A DNA stretch of 64,000 nucleotides from Adiantum capillus-veneris (lineage: Eukaryota > Streptophyta > Polypodiopsida > Polypodiales > Pteridaceae): NCBI GenBank assembly GCA_014529385.2, contig CM043944.1:173974240-174038239 (forward strand), read 5' to 3'. Numbering within the stretch: the stretch's first letter is position 1; each line of letters begins with the position of its first letter. Below are positions 31,416 through 42,340 of the stretch, in pieces. The notes beneath the pieces are model-generated. The model was not told the origin of the DNA. It saw only the letters and a list, made by a program, of their open reading frames with translations, and ran no database searches. Both the position numbers and the translations under genes were made by a program.

Positions 31416-33110
31416 ACTCAATTGGGCCCTCACTTAAAAAGAAAGCTAAATCTATAACATTTGACATATCAATACAAAAGGCAAAGGTATCTTGGCCCTG
31501 TGATGTGAGTCATATAATGCTATTAGGTACCTAAGTAGGCTAGCCCCACTAGCTCGCAACTATAAGTCACTAAAAGAAGAAGGGACACTATTTATGAACT
31601 TGTTAAGCGCCATACTATAGCAACATCATATCAATAAAATTGGTTCCACAAAGAGATCCTTCAAGCTACAGCTAAATCAAGGGGCAATTCAATCAACAAT
31701 AGATACAAAATAAAAAATAAAAAAAGATCTCAAATGTTGAGATTCTCAAGCCATTGAATCAAAGATACATAAAAATACTACTATAGTTGCCTTCTAAACT
31801 AACACATGTACGATCATCAATATCAATCTTTTAGGTGCAGGATCCTACACATAGAAGTGATCTAAAGTTTGAAAATTAAGTAAGAAAGCAAGAGTACGTG
31901 CACAAGGCTAATGTAAACCTTACATTCCAAAATTTACAATACACAAATATATGCTCATCCTCAAGTGACATCCCATATTAGAAACAAACAATACTTGTTT
32001 GCATCAATAAAGAAATTAAACAAATTGTATTGCAATATCCTAATGTGGGTTTTAATTGCACACTATAGTCATAAAAAGAGCCAAACAAGTCAAGAATTAG
32101 GCTATCCATGATTCAAATATTGTAGTTTTGGGTATGATCTAGGTAAAAGCAATCTTATTACCACATTTTTTTTTATCGGAAAGAGATGCTCTTGCTAATC
32201 TTTGCAACTTACAACATGCCATTATAACTCGAGCAACATCAATCAATATGATGGGAAAGAAACTAGCAAGTTAGCCATCTAAAGCTTTTTACCATTACCA
32301 CTCCCTCTAGATGAATATAACAAGCTATAATATTTTGGAAAATATAGTTGACTACCCTTTGAGGGGAAATTTTTTTGGCGAGTGTTATCTATTGAGCGCT
32401 TTTTGGAACTCGGCAAGGAGATTCTAAGAAAATTACTTTATTCTTTCAATACTAAACCCAAAAGTCTCCCTTCCTTATCCTCATTTTTGTTCATGCACCT
32501 TTTTAAAATGATTATGAAGTGTTGACATTTATATCAATCATCCTTCAAAGTAAAACCACAAGTCAAAGCAGTGATAAGGTGATGTGCAATGTCTCATGCT
32601 ATATCTTAACTAAAGTTCTTTAATCAACCCTCTTATTTCACTTATTTCATAGCAAAGAAGCATGTAATAACGTCACTAAGATCTTACACCAAATGTCAAC
32701 CCAATATACTTACTCAAAAAAACTAGTACATCATTGTTGAAATTGGTTTCTTGCTTGATCGCTCTCCCTCTTGGCCTCTACTTGTCCTTCTCTATTCACA
32801 TCAACAATGGCATTATTGCTCTAGGCTAGGGTATGTACAACTGCGAGACAATGCCATGTACAATTGACTGGTTGGTGACTAAACATATTCCCTATTTGGT
32901 TTAACCCCAAGACACACAAGAGTAGAAAGTACATATTCTTGTAAGAAAGGTACAACCTCATCTCTATGACCCCTTTGGTGAAATCCTGGCATGTACAATG
33001 CGGTTTTTCCTTGGTCTCACCATTTGAGTCCCATATATTCAAATGTCCCCTCGCATATTCAAATGTCTCCTCGCACAATTCTTCCACCATGTGCGAATCT
33101 GTTGACAAGG
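31416..33110. other. Long AT-rich stretch with nothing recognised
   Basis: No long frame, inverted repeat pair or element terminus was found on either strand. Confidence 0.5.
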
Positions 33111-33114
33111 GTGC

Positions 33115-33195
33115 TTTGATCGCATACACAAGATACAAAGTCTCATCTGGTGAATTGAAGGGTAATAAAGCAAAAACTCTATGCAGTATATGACG
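33115..33195 (-). pseudogene. Possible exon fragment of SCC2/Nipped-B cohesin loader
   Basis: The minus strand reads R-H-I-L-H-R-V-F-A-L-L-P-F and N-S-P-D-E-T-L-Y-L-V-Y-A-I. This resembles the segment L-L-P-F-x-S-x-D-E-P-L-Y-L-I-Y of plant SCC2, which loads cohesin onto DNA. After A-I the frame stays open but the residues no longer match. Only about 27 residues match, the comparison is from memory, and neighbouring exons were not found; a captured exon or relic is more likely than a live gene. Confidence 0.33.
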
Positions 33196-33689
33196 AACGA
33201 AAGGGTTTTGGCAGCTTTTTGAGATGCCTGTCATAATAATCAATATCTAATTTTCCTAAATGATTTTCTCATGTTAAACTGATCATTTAATATGGGGAAG
33301 TGCCAGGGTAGAAAAAGCTAAAATATTGGTTAAACTAGCAGACCGGCCACAGTAGGGATCCAAAGGAGGGAAAATAGGGATCCAAAGGGGGTGACATCTG
33401 CAAAAGAGCTATTAATAGGCTCAAAAGACCCTAAGGTTCAGCCCATTAAGACTTCCAAAATGCTAAGGTTCCAAAATTCAAAGGTTGTGTCCAAAGGTCA
33501 AACATTAGGGGAATTGGATGCTTTGAGTGTGTCCCAAAAAGTCTTTGTCAAGCCCTACATAGGAGGGGGCGAGCCCAAGAAGTAGGGGATGAGAGAGAAA
33601 CACCCACACACACTCACAAGCTTCATTTGTACACAAGGGAAAAGAGGGACACATGTCAGCTCCCTAGGCCAGATGCCCACAAGGTGTAC

Positions 33690-34035
33690 TCAAATCCTAT
33701 TGGATGGCCATGGAGGTGGAACAATGAGAATTAGGCTAGAGTAAATCTAGTTTAGTTAATTTAAAAACACTTAATAAAAGAACCAATAAGAATTAAGCTC
33801 TCCAGAAGACTATTGGACAGTCTCCCAAGGGGACCAATGAGCATTCAGCAGCCCAATGGCTTGCCTGATTCCTATTGGCCAAGAGGCAGAGGGGTCCAAT
33901 GAGAGTTTAGTTGCATTTATTAATTACCTAAAGCTCTCACAAAAGGGGAAAGGGGGACACATGTCAGAAGGCTATCACTTATGCTGCTTAATTTCCATTG
34001 GCTAGGCCTGGGGAGGTCCAATAGGGCTGTAGCAT
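33690..34035. repeat. Four ATTGG...CCAAT dyads
   Basis: CTATTGG or CCATTGG followed 20-25 bp later by CCAAT-like strings at 33698, 33809, 33876 and 33998 (the first ends ACAAT). The flanking AATGAGnnTTnAG is shared. It lies in a region that looks like an LTR of a minus-strand element ending at 34811. Confidence 0.55.
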
Positions 34036-34635
34036 GAGCATTTAGCAAGGGGGGTCGACCAAGAGAGAGAGGGGGATGATTTTTGCAAGGCATTATCACA
34101 CACACACTCACACAATCTCATGTGTGAATCAAAGAAGACTCTCTCTCCTTCTCAAGCTTTATTGGAAAGCTTACCACCTACTCCAAGCTTGTGAGAAGGG
34201 ATCCCTACACCAAAAACTCTTGGCTTTGTGATGCAAATCCAACCAAGAGCCAAGCTTCAATGCATGCTCATCTCCTCTGCCATGCTAATTACTAAGCTAA
34301 TCTATTCTAATATGAGTGATTATGTGAGGAGATGTACATCTCTCTCGTAAGAATACTCCTTCCTCTCAATCTACTCTCATACCCCGCTATCTCTCACCAT
34401 CTTCGAAGGTGTGTGAGGTCTTGGGTCTGAGATCGTGAGAGAACTGATGTTGCGTTTGATAAGTGTTTTGCTTAGTGCATGAAGTTTCCATCTTCATTGC
34501 ACTAGCTAGTATTGAAGGAACACAAAGAATTGTATTGTAAAATGTCTCTCTTGATGGGAGAAACCATAATACAAAGCCTTTTGGAGGGGGGACTGAATCC
34601 GTGCAAGTATGGTCCTCAATTGTTGTCAATTGCTT

Positions 34636-34811
34636 AATTTCTCTCCCTTTTGAAGTATTGTTCATGCTATGTAACTAGGTTTTATGCTTTTTGTTGCTCT
34701 CTCCACCCAAGCACTCTTGTTATTCTCATTAGGAAGCTATTCTAATGAAATGCTCACTATGTTCATGCTATTTTCCGCTACACACAAGTTAGTAGACCAT
34801 TAAATGTTACA
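34636..34811 (-). mobile_element. LTR-like end shared with 45858-46035
   Basis: About 176 bp match 45858-46035 in the same orientation and end at the same base. Read on the minus strand it starts TGTAACATTTAATGG, as an LTR would. At 46 kb it lies beside a minus-strand gypsy integrase, which supports the LTR reading. A wider LTR (33.3-34.8 kb) is possible. Confidence 0.6.
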
Positions 34812-35022
34812 TGCCCATTTGGGAGCCTTGATGAAATGTGTCCTTATCGTTGCTACAACTGATACCGTTGTTGGGAGCATTTTGAAATGTTGTAGGAAAG
34901 TGCCTACTGGCTTGCCTTGCCATAGGCTTGCAGTTTTTTGGTATACATGTTTTTGGATAAGTTTTTGGTGTTGGTCTCCGCTACAAGTCTGTAAAGTCAC
35001 AACCAAAAATCTAGCAGGGGGA

Positions 35023-35040
35023 CATGGATCGCGATCCATG
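35023..35040. repeat. 18-bp palindrome CATGGATCGCGATCCATG (copy 1)
   Basis: A perfect inverted repeat with no spacer. With the copia insertion removed, the next copy (40829) is 285 bp away. Confidence 0.9.
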
Positions 35041-35166
35041 TTCCACCATGTCTGAACTCCAAAGTTGGTCAGATGGTTACTTAAAGTCTATGGAGTCCAC
35101 CTATCCATTTATTTTGGGATTTGAACACCTTTATCCTTGCCAAAAGTAAAATTTAGTGGTTGCTTC

Positions 35167-35354
35167 TGAAGGAGTACGAGCGGAAGTGCGACGCGAGAGA
35201 GAGTGCGAGAAGAAGAGCACGACGATATGGTGAACTCGCTCTACTGTAATGTGTAGAGCATAGTGAGTTCTTATTAGGTTTTAAAGAATATGTGTACATA
35301 CCTGGCGGCCCGCCCACTTACCTGGGCGACCACATTGGGCTTTATACCCCAACA
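35167..35354 (-). repeat. 3' LTR of copia-1
   Basis: The minus strand starts TGTTGGGGTATAAAGCCC (TATA-like right at the start) and ends CTCGTACTCCTTCA. A purine tract (minus CTTTAAGTGGGAGGT, 35355-35369) precedes it. Confidence 0.92.
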
Positions 35355-35443
35355 ACCTCCCACTTAAAGTCCAATGTGGTACTTTAAGTGTGAGAGAAGC
35401 TACTATACAAGCTAATATACAAGAGATGTAGAGAAGTGATGTA

Positions 35444-35853
35444 CTACCCTACACCTAACTGCTTGCAAAAATGCGCAAAGCTCTCTGAGGGAAGTCCTTT
35501 TGTAAGTAGATCAGCAGGGTTTTCTGTGGTGTGAACTTTGACAAGCTGAAGTTGCTTATCCTCGAGCATTTCCCTGATGAAATGATACTTCACATCCACA
35601 TGCTTTGTCTTTGAGTGATAAACTGGATTGCGAGCCAATTGTATAGCACTTTGACTATCACAATATAACACAGGCATCTCTTCTTTGATTCCCAAATCTG
35701 TTACTAGTCGATTAAGCCAAATTGATTCTTTGCATGCCTCTGATGCTGCAACATATTCAGCCTCTGTAGTAGACTGAGTAACAAAATCTTGTAATCTAGA
35801 ACGCCATGATACTGCTCCACCAGCCAATGTAAAGACATACCCTGACGTAGACC
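35444..35853 (-). pseudogene. RNase H end of copia-1 polyprotein
   Basis: Contains the copia RNase H residues A-G-G-A-V-S-W-R-S-R-L-Q, S-T-T-E-A-E-Y-V-A-A, Y-C-D-S-Q-S-A-I, T-K-H-V-D-V-K-Y-H and N-P-A-D-L-L-T-K-G-L, ending at 35444. The catalytic Glu and Asp positions are kept. It is separated from RT by a TGA at about 35851-35853 (in G-D-L-D-N-stop-R-S-T-S-G-Y), which is probably a mutated Arg codon. RNase H removes the RNA strand during cDNA synthesis. Confidence 0.9.
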
Positions 35854-35854
35854 T

Positions 35855-36733
35855 TCAGTTGTCTAAGTCACCTGCATAATCTGAGTCTGTAAAACCCTTT
35901 ACACTTAGCTCCTGACTCCCATAGCATATACGCATACTCTTTGTAGCTTTCAGGTATCTCAATATTCCTTTCACTGCCTCCCAATGTTTCTTGCCTGGGT
36001 TTGACATGTATCGACTTACTACTCCCACTGCAAATGCAATGTCTGGGCAAGTAGCAATCATTGCATACATCAAACTACCCACTGCAGACGCATATGGAAT
36101 CTTATCCATTTCAGCCTGTTCTTCCTCAGACACAGGACAATCTTGTTTGCTAAGTTTCACATATGGTGGCAATGGAACACTCAATGCCTTTCCCTTCTCC
36201 ATATTGAAACGTTGCAAAACCTTGTCAATATACTCTGTTTGAGATAACCAAATCAACTTCTTTGATCTGTCTCTCTCAATGCGCATACCAAGTATATGAC
36301 TTGCCTCACCCATGTCTTTCATGTCAAACGATTTTTCCATCTTTGACTTCAAAGCTGAAATTTCTTCCAAGTGCTTGCCAGCAATCAACATGTCATCCAC
36401 ATACAAAATAAGGATCAGCCAACTGCCATCCTTAGCCTTCTTTGTATATAGACAGTGATCGAACTCACTACGTTTGTAGCCTTGAGAAAGCATAAACTTG
36501 TGGAATTTATGGTACCATGCCCTCGGTGATTGTTTTAAGCCATAAAGACTCTTTAAAAACTGGCATACCCAATCTTCCTTGCCTTTCTCAACAAACCCTT
36601 CTGCCTGCTGCATGTAAATTTCCACATCTAAATCACCATGCAAGAACGCTGTCTTGACATCCATTTGGTGCAACACCAAATCTAATATGGCAACCAATGC
36701 AAGAAAGCATCTCAATGTAGTCATCTTGACCAC
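35855..36733 (-). pseudogene. Reverse transcriptase of copia-1 (downstream part)
   Basis: Open for 292 codons. It reads L-H-Q-M-D-V-K-T-A-F-L-H-G-D-L near residues 21-35 (first catalytic Asp), L-Y-G-L-K-Q-S-P-R-A-W-Y at 63-74 and Y-V-D-D at 111-114 (catalytic pair), and ends in the RNase H connection K-G-F-T-D-S-D-Y-A-G-D. It follows the upstream pol frame by a one-base shift at about 36725 (F-S-P-V-V-K broken to F-S-R-W-S-R). All RT catalytic residues are present. Confidence 0.92.
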
Positions 36734-38979
36734 CGAGAGAAGACTTCATCAAAGTCAATGCCTTGTTCTTGCTTAAAGCCCTTGGCAACAAGCCTTGCTT
36801 TGTACTTTGGCTGACTATCATGAGCGGTGATCTTATACCTGTAAACCCATTTACAAGGTAGAGCCTTTTTGCCCCGTGGTAATTTAACTAGCTTCCATGT
36901 CTGGTTTTTATGCAGAGCTGTCATCTCTGACTGCATGGCCAATTGCCAATTTTCGGAGTCCTTCATTTGCACTGCTTCCTTGTAACATGAAGGCTCATTG
37001 CAATCAGTCAACATGACATAGTTCATAGATGGAACAAACCTATCAGGAGGTCGCGTGACACGTCCATATCTACGCACAATAGGTGGCTCAGGCTCAGCCA
37101 CAACCTGTGGTTCCACTCTAACCTGTCCTTGCTCCTCTTGAGCCCTGACATTTTGTCTTGCACGTGCAGGTCCATCTTCTTGGAAGACAACTCTTCTAAT
37201 CTCCTCAACCCTCTCTGGTTTAGAATGATATTTGGATTCATTAAAGTGAACATCATTGTTGCGGACAACCTTTCTGGATTCGGGATCCCAAAGTCTGTAC
37301 CCCATCTCACCAGAATTAACATAGCCTAGAAAGATGCACTTTCTACTCTTTGGCTCAAGTTTGTTCCTAAATTCCTTTGGAACGTGAGTATATGCCTCAC
37401 AACCAAAGACTCTGAGATGCTTGTATGAGGGCATTTTGCGTGACCATACCATCTCTGGCACTGAATCCTTCTGCAAAACCTTGCTAGGAGATCTATTTAC
37501 AAGATGAACAGCTGTTGATACAGCTTCAGCCCAAAACCCATTTGGCAGCTGTGCATTAGACAACATACTTCTGACCTTCTCTTGTATGGTCCTATTCATC
37601 CTCTCAGCAACACCATTTTGAGGAGGATTGTAAGGAGCAGTAAGTTCACGTTTTATACCTTTTGACTCACAAAAGTCCTGAAAGGCCTTTGAAACATACT
37701 CTCCACCATTGTCAGTGCGTAAGCATTTAAGCTTCTTGCCACTCTGATTCTCCACAAGTGTCACAAACGTTTTGAAAACACTAAACGCTTCATCCTTGTG
37801 CTTGAGAAAGTAAACCCATACTTTCCTCGAGTAATCATCTATAAATGTCATAAAGTAAGAAGCTCCCCCTAGAGATAGGTTAGGCATAGGTCCACACAAA
37901 TCACTATGAACAAGTGCCAACTGTGTATCTCTTCTACTGCTTCTATGCTTATGTGGCTGCTGTGTTTGCTTACCATACAGACAATGTTCACAGAATTCAA
38001 AATCATTAAATGAAAAGCCAGGCAAATAACCAGAACGAGACAAGATTTCCATTCCCTTCTTGGACATATGTCCTAACCGGCTATGCCACAAAGAAACGTT
38101 CGGCTGCTCGGTTACATTGATTACATTTTTAGAGACATTTGATACATAAATCATGTAAAGTCCTCCAGACTTTACTCCATGTGCTACTGTCATAGAACCC
38201 TTGGCTATCTTCCACATGTTTTGTCCAAAAGTGGTGACGTAGCCAGCATCATCAAGTAAACCTGTGCTGATCAAGCTCTTTGTAATTGCAGGAACATGTC
38301 TCACATTCTTCAGCGTGAAAGAAGAGCCATTCTGAAACTTCAATTGAACATCTCCAACACCTAAGATCTCACATGTCTGCCCATTGCCCCTCCGAACATG
38401 ATCTTTAGTGGTCACATAAGAGGTAAACCACTCCTTGTTTGGAGACACATGAAGTGATGCCCCTGAGTCTATAATCCAGTCACTCAGTGCATTTCCATCA
38501 GATGCTGTAAGAAGAGCTGAGTCCATTGTATTCTTCAAGAAGTAGATGTCTCCTGACACTAGACTGTCATCCACTGCAACAGTGTTTGTCACATTTATTT
38601 CTTGAATCTTCACTGAGGACTTGTTCTTCTCACAATGGTCTTCTGCTTTCTCTTTGCCTTTTTCTGCTTTCCATTCTCTGCAGTCTCTTTTCATGTGACC
38701 CTTTTTGCCACAATGGTAGCATTCTATGTCACTCTTGCCTTTAGCACTGCGGGACTTGCTACGAGACTGATTCCTCTTTCCACCTTTGTACTTTTCTTTG
38801 GTCCTTCCCTTGACAACTAAGGCTGTTCCTTTGCCTTTGTCCATTGTCTTTCTATTGGTTTCTTCAGTAAGCAGACTTCCTTCTACACCTGCTATGTTCA
38901 AACCATCTGGAGGTGCAGAATTACTCAAAGCTGTGCGAAAAGTGTCCCAACTTTCCGGCAATGTGATCAACAGGAACAT
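36721..38979 (-). pseudogene. Gag zinc knuckle, protease, integrase and RT start of copia-1
   Basis: An uninterrupted 752-codon frame. The knuckle C-Y-H-C-G-K-K-G-H-M-K-R-D-C is at residues 87-100. Aspartic protease D-S-G-A is at 171-174. The integrase zinc pair is H299/H304 with C330/C333. The integrase triad D360 (V-H-S-D), D423 (R-T-D-N-G-G-E-Y) and E459 (N-G-V-A-E-R) has the standard 35-residue last spacing. Integrase inserts cDNA, protease cuts the polyprotein. RT begins near residue 690 (W-K-L-V-K-L-P). The frame starts inside gag because of an 8-bp duplication and ends at a one-base loss in RT. Every catalytic residue checked is intact. Confidence 0.93.
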
Positions 38980-39431
38980 AGCTCTAACAGTCTAACAGGT
39001 TCATCAAACTTGACACCTTGAGCTGACAACTGACTATAGATTGTGTTGAATTCATTCAGATGATTGGACATAGGTGTCCCTTCTTTCATCTTCAAGTCAA
39101 CAAGCTTCTTAAGCCAGTATACCTGTGAAGCTGCACTCTGCTTCTCATAAAGATCACTCAGCTTTAACCATGCTTGATAAGTCGACATCTCGTCTGCTAC
39201 ATTGAAGTAAACGCTTTCTGCCAAAGTCAGCATAATGGTAGAAAGTGCCAATTCATCCATTTCGCTCCATTCATCTTCGTCCATATCTTCTGGTTTTATC
39301 CCCTTGAGCTTTATAGGTTTTATGTGCTTCTTTTGTACCAACACGTGCCAAATCTGCTTCTTCCACAATGGGAAATTGGTTCCATCCAGCTTCTTGATAT
39401 TGTAAAGAGCAGTGTCCTATGATCCAGCCAT
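38980..39431 (-). pseudogene. Gag N-terminal part of copia-1
   Basis: Start at 39431 (M-A-G-S), where codon 5 is TAG; after it the frame runs D-T-A-L-Y-N-I-K-K-L-D-G-T-N-F and W-K-K-Q-I-W-H-V-L-V, L-S-D-L-Y-E-K, and H-L-N-E-F-N-T-I-Y-S-Q-L, the usual copia gag pattern. At about 38980-38996 a repeated 8-bp string (minus strand ACTGTTAG twice) shifts the frame; the next frame (M-F-L-L-I-T-L-P) carries gag onward. Gag packages element RNA. Confidence 0.88.
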
Positions 39432-40477
39432 AGCTACGCTTCACAGTAGTTTACTTTCCTGGGAAAAATTCGGCAGAGTTTCCCATGTAAAGTGACCTCT
39501 GAACCAATATCAACCTGTCAAATGAACCAAGAAAGCTTCAGATTCTGCAGAAATTTTGGCAGAGTCTCCTTTGTAAAATGGCTTTGGTGTACTAAAAACA
39601 GACCAAAAAACAGCTCAAAAAACCATTGTCTCTCTAACATTGTAAGCTGTGGGTAAACCTATCCTGCACCTGTACTGTCTCTGACTGTCCTGTCACTGTC
39701 CTGTAAGCATAGACTGCGACAATGCCTCAACGGCAGTAAAGCAAAGATGCAATCCCAATTGTCTAACTCACAGTCAATACATCCTAGCTGCCTATCTAAG
39801 GGTGCTCGAGGGATCGCTCCAAGACCTATATCACCGAAAGGATCTCAACATTCGAGAATCCCCCAGCTCAATAAAACCTCACTCGACCCTCAACAAAGGC
39901 TGCAGTAAATCTGACAGTACATAGACTTCCCACAAAGTCATACATCCACAAATTTCCCAATGTATGCTATAACCGTTGCGGCGGTTGTTTGCTGCCTGAC
40001 TCACAGCCAGCAAACCCTCAACAGACATACATCATCTCTGACAATACATCCCATGTGGAAGTACCTGCAATGTCAAGATGAAATCTGGAATATCAAGCAA
40101 CAAACACAAGCTACATGATGAACTAGTGGATGTCGCCTACAGTCTGTGTGTCGATACGCCCGTGTCGTATGTGACACGCCTCCAAGAACTGTGAGCCGTC
40201 CTTCGATGTGTAGACAGCCACAAATCAACACTTTGGGAGTGTCGATATCCTCAGCACCTGCAGTCATAGGCCGAGACCACATAGTCAAAAATGGCCTGCG
40301 CAGACCTTTGTCGAAGCCGAACAGTGACCGAGATGACCTCAGAATGAAATTCTGACAACACTAAGCCCTTTGGGCTTTCCCACGAGATTTGGGGCCGTGT
40401 CTTCGCCTGTCGAATTTCACTCCAATGTGAGTTGGTGACTCTAGCCTCCTGCAGTGCTGCCCCGAGCCTCGATCTGA
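39432..40477 (-). other. Long leader of copia-1, no coding seen
   Basis: About 1.05 kb lie between the primer site and the gag ATG. No protein match was recognised. It includes two GTGTCGATA strings (40150 and 40238) in a mildly repetitive stretch. Confidence 0.5.
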
Positions 40478-40489
40478 GCTCTGATACCA
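40478..40489 (-). other. Primer binding site (tRNA-iMet) of copia-1
   Basis: Plus strand GCTCTGATACCA, i.e. TGGTATCAGAGC on the minus strand, two bases from the LTR. Confidence 0.92.
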
Positions 40490-40491
40490 GT

Positions 40492-40682
40492 TGAAGGAGT
40501 ACGAGCGGAGGTGCGACGCGAGAGAGAGTGCGAGAAGAAGAGCACGACGATATGGTGAACTCGCTCTACTGTAATGTGTAGAGCATAGTGAGTTCTTATT
40601 AGGTTTTTACAAAGAATATGTGTACATACCTGGCGGCCTGCCCACTTACCTAGGCGACCACATTGGGCTTTATACCCCAACA
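40492..40682 (-). repeat. 5' LTR of copia-1
   Basis: Same as 35167-35354 with about four changes, including a 3-nt length difference near 40607. Confidence 0.92.
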
Positions 40683-40828
40683 GCTTTTGGTTTTTGACTT
40701 GTAGCTTGTATCTTGGTGTTTTGGCCAATTTGTTGTTTTTTCTTTTCTATGATGATCTTCACAAAAGTTGTTCCAAATGAGGTCAGCTACTCAGTGCCCA
40801 AATCTCAGCCTCAAATGCTTTAGGGGGT

Positions 40829-40846
40829 CACGGATCGTGATCCATG
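40829..40846. repeat. 18-bp palindrome (copy 2, CACGGATCGTGATCCATG)
   Basis: Two mismatches to a perfect palindrome. Preceded by GGGGGT like copy 1 (GGGGGA). Confidence 0.85.
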
Positions 40847-41057
40847 TAGAGGTCAGATTTTCACTTATTTTTTAGTTTCGGCACCAAAAAATAAAAAAGG
40901 CCTAATTTTTGTTTATTTCCAAGACTAGTGTATTTGCAGAATTTCCTGATTTGAGTGAGTTTTTAGTGTTTATTTTTCACCAAAAGTGTGTATCTCGAGA
41001 TTTGGAACCCATTAGAATCCTCTGGTATCAGTTTCTACCCAATTTGTCTCAGGGGAT

Positions 41058-41075
41058 CATGGATCGCGATCCATG
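41058..41075. repeat. 18-bp palindrome CATGGATCGCGATCCATG (copy 3)
   Basis: Identical to copy 1, again preceded by a G-run (AGGGGAT). It lies 229 bp after copy 2. The sequence between copies 2 and 3 shares TTTCCAAGA and AATTTCCTGATTT blocks with the unit at 63635-63898. Confidence 0.88.
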
Positions 41076-41629
41076 TTCTTACATTTTTTGGCCTGAAACT
41101 TTTTAGATCAACTATTTGTAGCTTGTCTAACCCCTTTTCTCACTTATTTTTTGGTTCAATTTGTTTTTGTGCTCCAACCATCAAATTTCTAAGATTTCAG
41201 AGTTTATGGTCTCGGCAACCAAAATAAGGTGTTGACAATTTTTCCTTGATCCTTTGTGTTCGATTTGATGGTTATAGATGTTACATATCCTACTCCTAAT
41301 TGGAGAATTGAAATCCTATGACTAAACAATAACAAATGGTGCAAAATTGGAAGAAAAAGGGAATATGAAACAATACCTTAACCATAAGAGAATATGCAGA
41401 ATGAAATGATTTTGTATCTCACTCACAAATCCTAATACCTCTCAAGAGTAGACCTAGCAAGTCGTCTACTTCTAGCCTCTACTAAGAACTAAACCTCCTG
41501 TGTATCTGCCTAACTGCTAAAGTGTAAAGGAAGTGGAAATCAAAATCAATGTCTCTAAGTAAAAAGCTACAGCTAGGTCACTCACCACCTAAGGATGGCT
41601 ATCCTCGGCAATGATGTCAATGTTAGCGG

Positions 41630-42340
41630 GTCACCGTGATGAACGTCTATAGTATAGCTTCCTGGCGCTAACATAATGTCAATACTTAGGGAAGGGACTC
41701 GGATGGGTCACGGAGACTCTTTGACGGTGTCAACCTCAAGAAGTGAACCTAGAGAAATAATAATATCTCTAGCACCTGCAAATCTATCATTCTTGAATCT
41801 GGAAACCTGCCTATGTTTTATGTCATTGCACTCATTCAACAATCCATTTCGGCACTCGAACAAAGTCCAAATGCTACAAAACTTTAGCAGGAGACACTTA
41901 GGGGCACTATCATAACAAGTTTGATCGCAATCCAAGGAGGCATCAAAATCACGATCCATCATAATCAAGGTCCTAAAAATTGCAACAAAACATAACAGAA
42001 AGGTCGCCCAAGGACCTAGGACTACTCTCCTATGGTTGGAACGTCAAAAAATAGTCATTAATGCACTCAAAACAAAAGATTTAGCCTACTAACATGTAGT
42101 AAAAAATCACAACAAAATTGAAAATGAATATACTTGAATGAAAGAGAAATGGACAAGGAACACAATGCAAGACTTTGGAATCAAAATGTGATTATTAAAG
42201 CTCAAGATACAAGGATTACGAGGCACATGAGAGTAGCCACTCTCAGTCGTACGCTTCAAAACTTAAACTTTGATAATGATAAGGGTCCTTTTTCCACTTT
42301 ACAAAATGAGATTTATACCTAGGGCTCTCTTGGCCAGGGG
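41630..42340. repeat. Diverged repeat, copy 1 (LTR-like)
   Basis: Homologous in order and orientation to 49443-50135: TTAGCGGGTCAC, AATGTCAATACT, CTTTGACGGTGTC/CTTTGAGACTGCC, ATCCATCATAATCAAGGTCC, ACACAATGCAAG and TATACCTAGGG are in common. No coding. Confidence 0.65.

Larger units (their letters stand above)
35167..40682 (-). mobile_element. Copia-1: nearly complete Ty1/copia element
   Basis: 5516 bp, LTRs of 188 and 191 bp (TGTTGGGG...TCCTTCA) differing at about four sites, primer site at the right LTR, purine tract at the left LTR, and flanks GCTTC/GCTTT (one mismatch). Gag, protease, integrase, RT and RNase H are all present in copia order. Only four coding lesions were noted: a stop at codon 5, an 8-bp duplication in gag, a one-base loss in RT, and an in-frame TGA before RNase H. 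It inserted into a palindrome-bearing repeat unit. By motif style it is closest to the Tork/Tnt1 group (inference). Confidence 0.93.

Noticed and set aside
41025-41036. TGGTATCAG resembling a primer binding site
   Set aside because: The match stops after nine bases (TTTC follows instead of AGC) and no LTR end is next to it.
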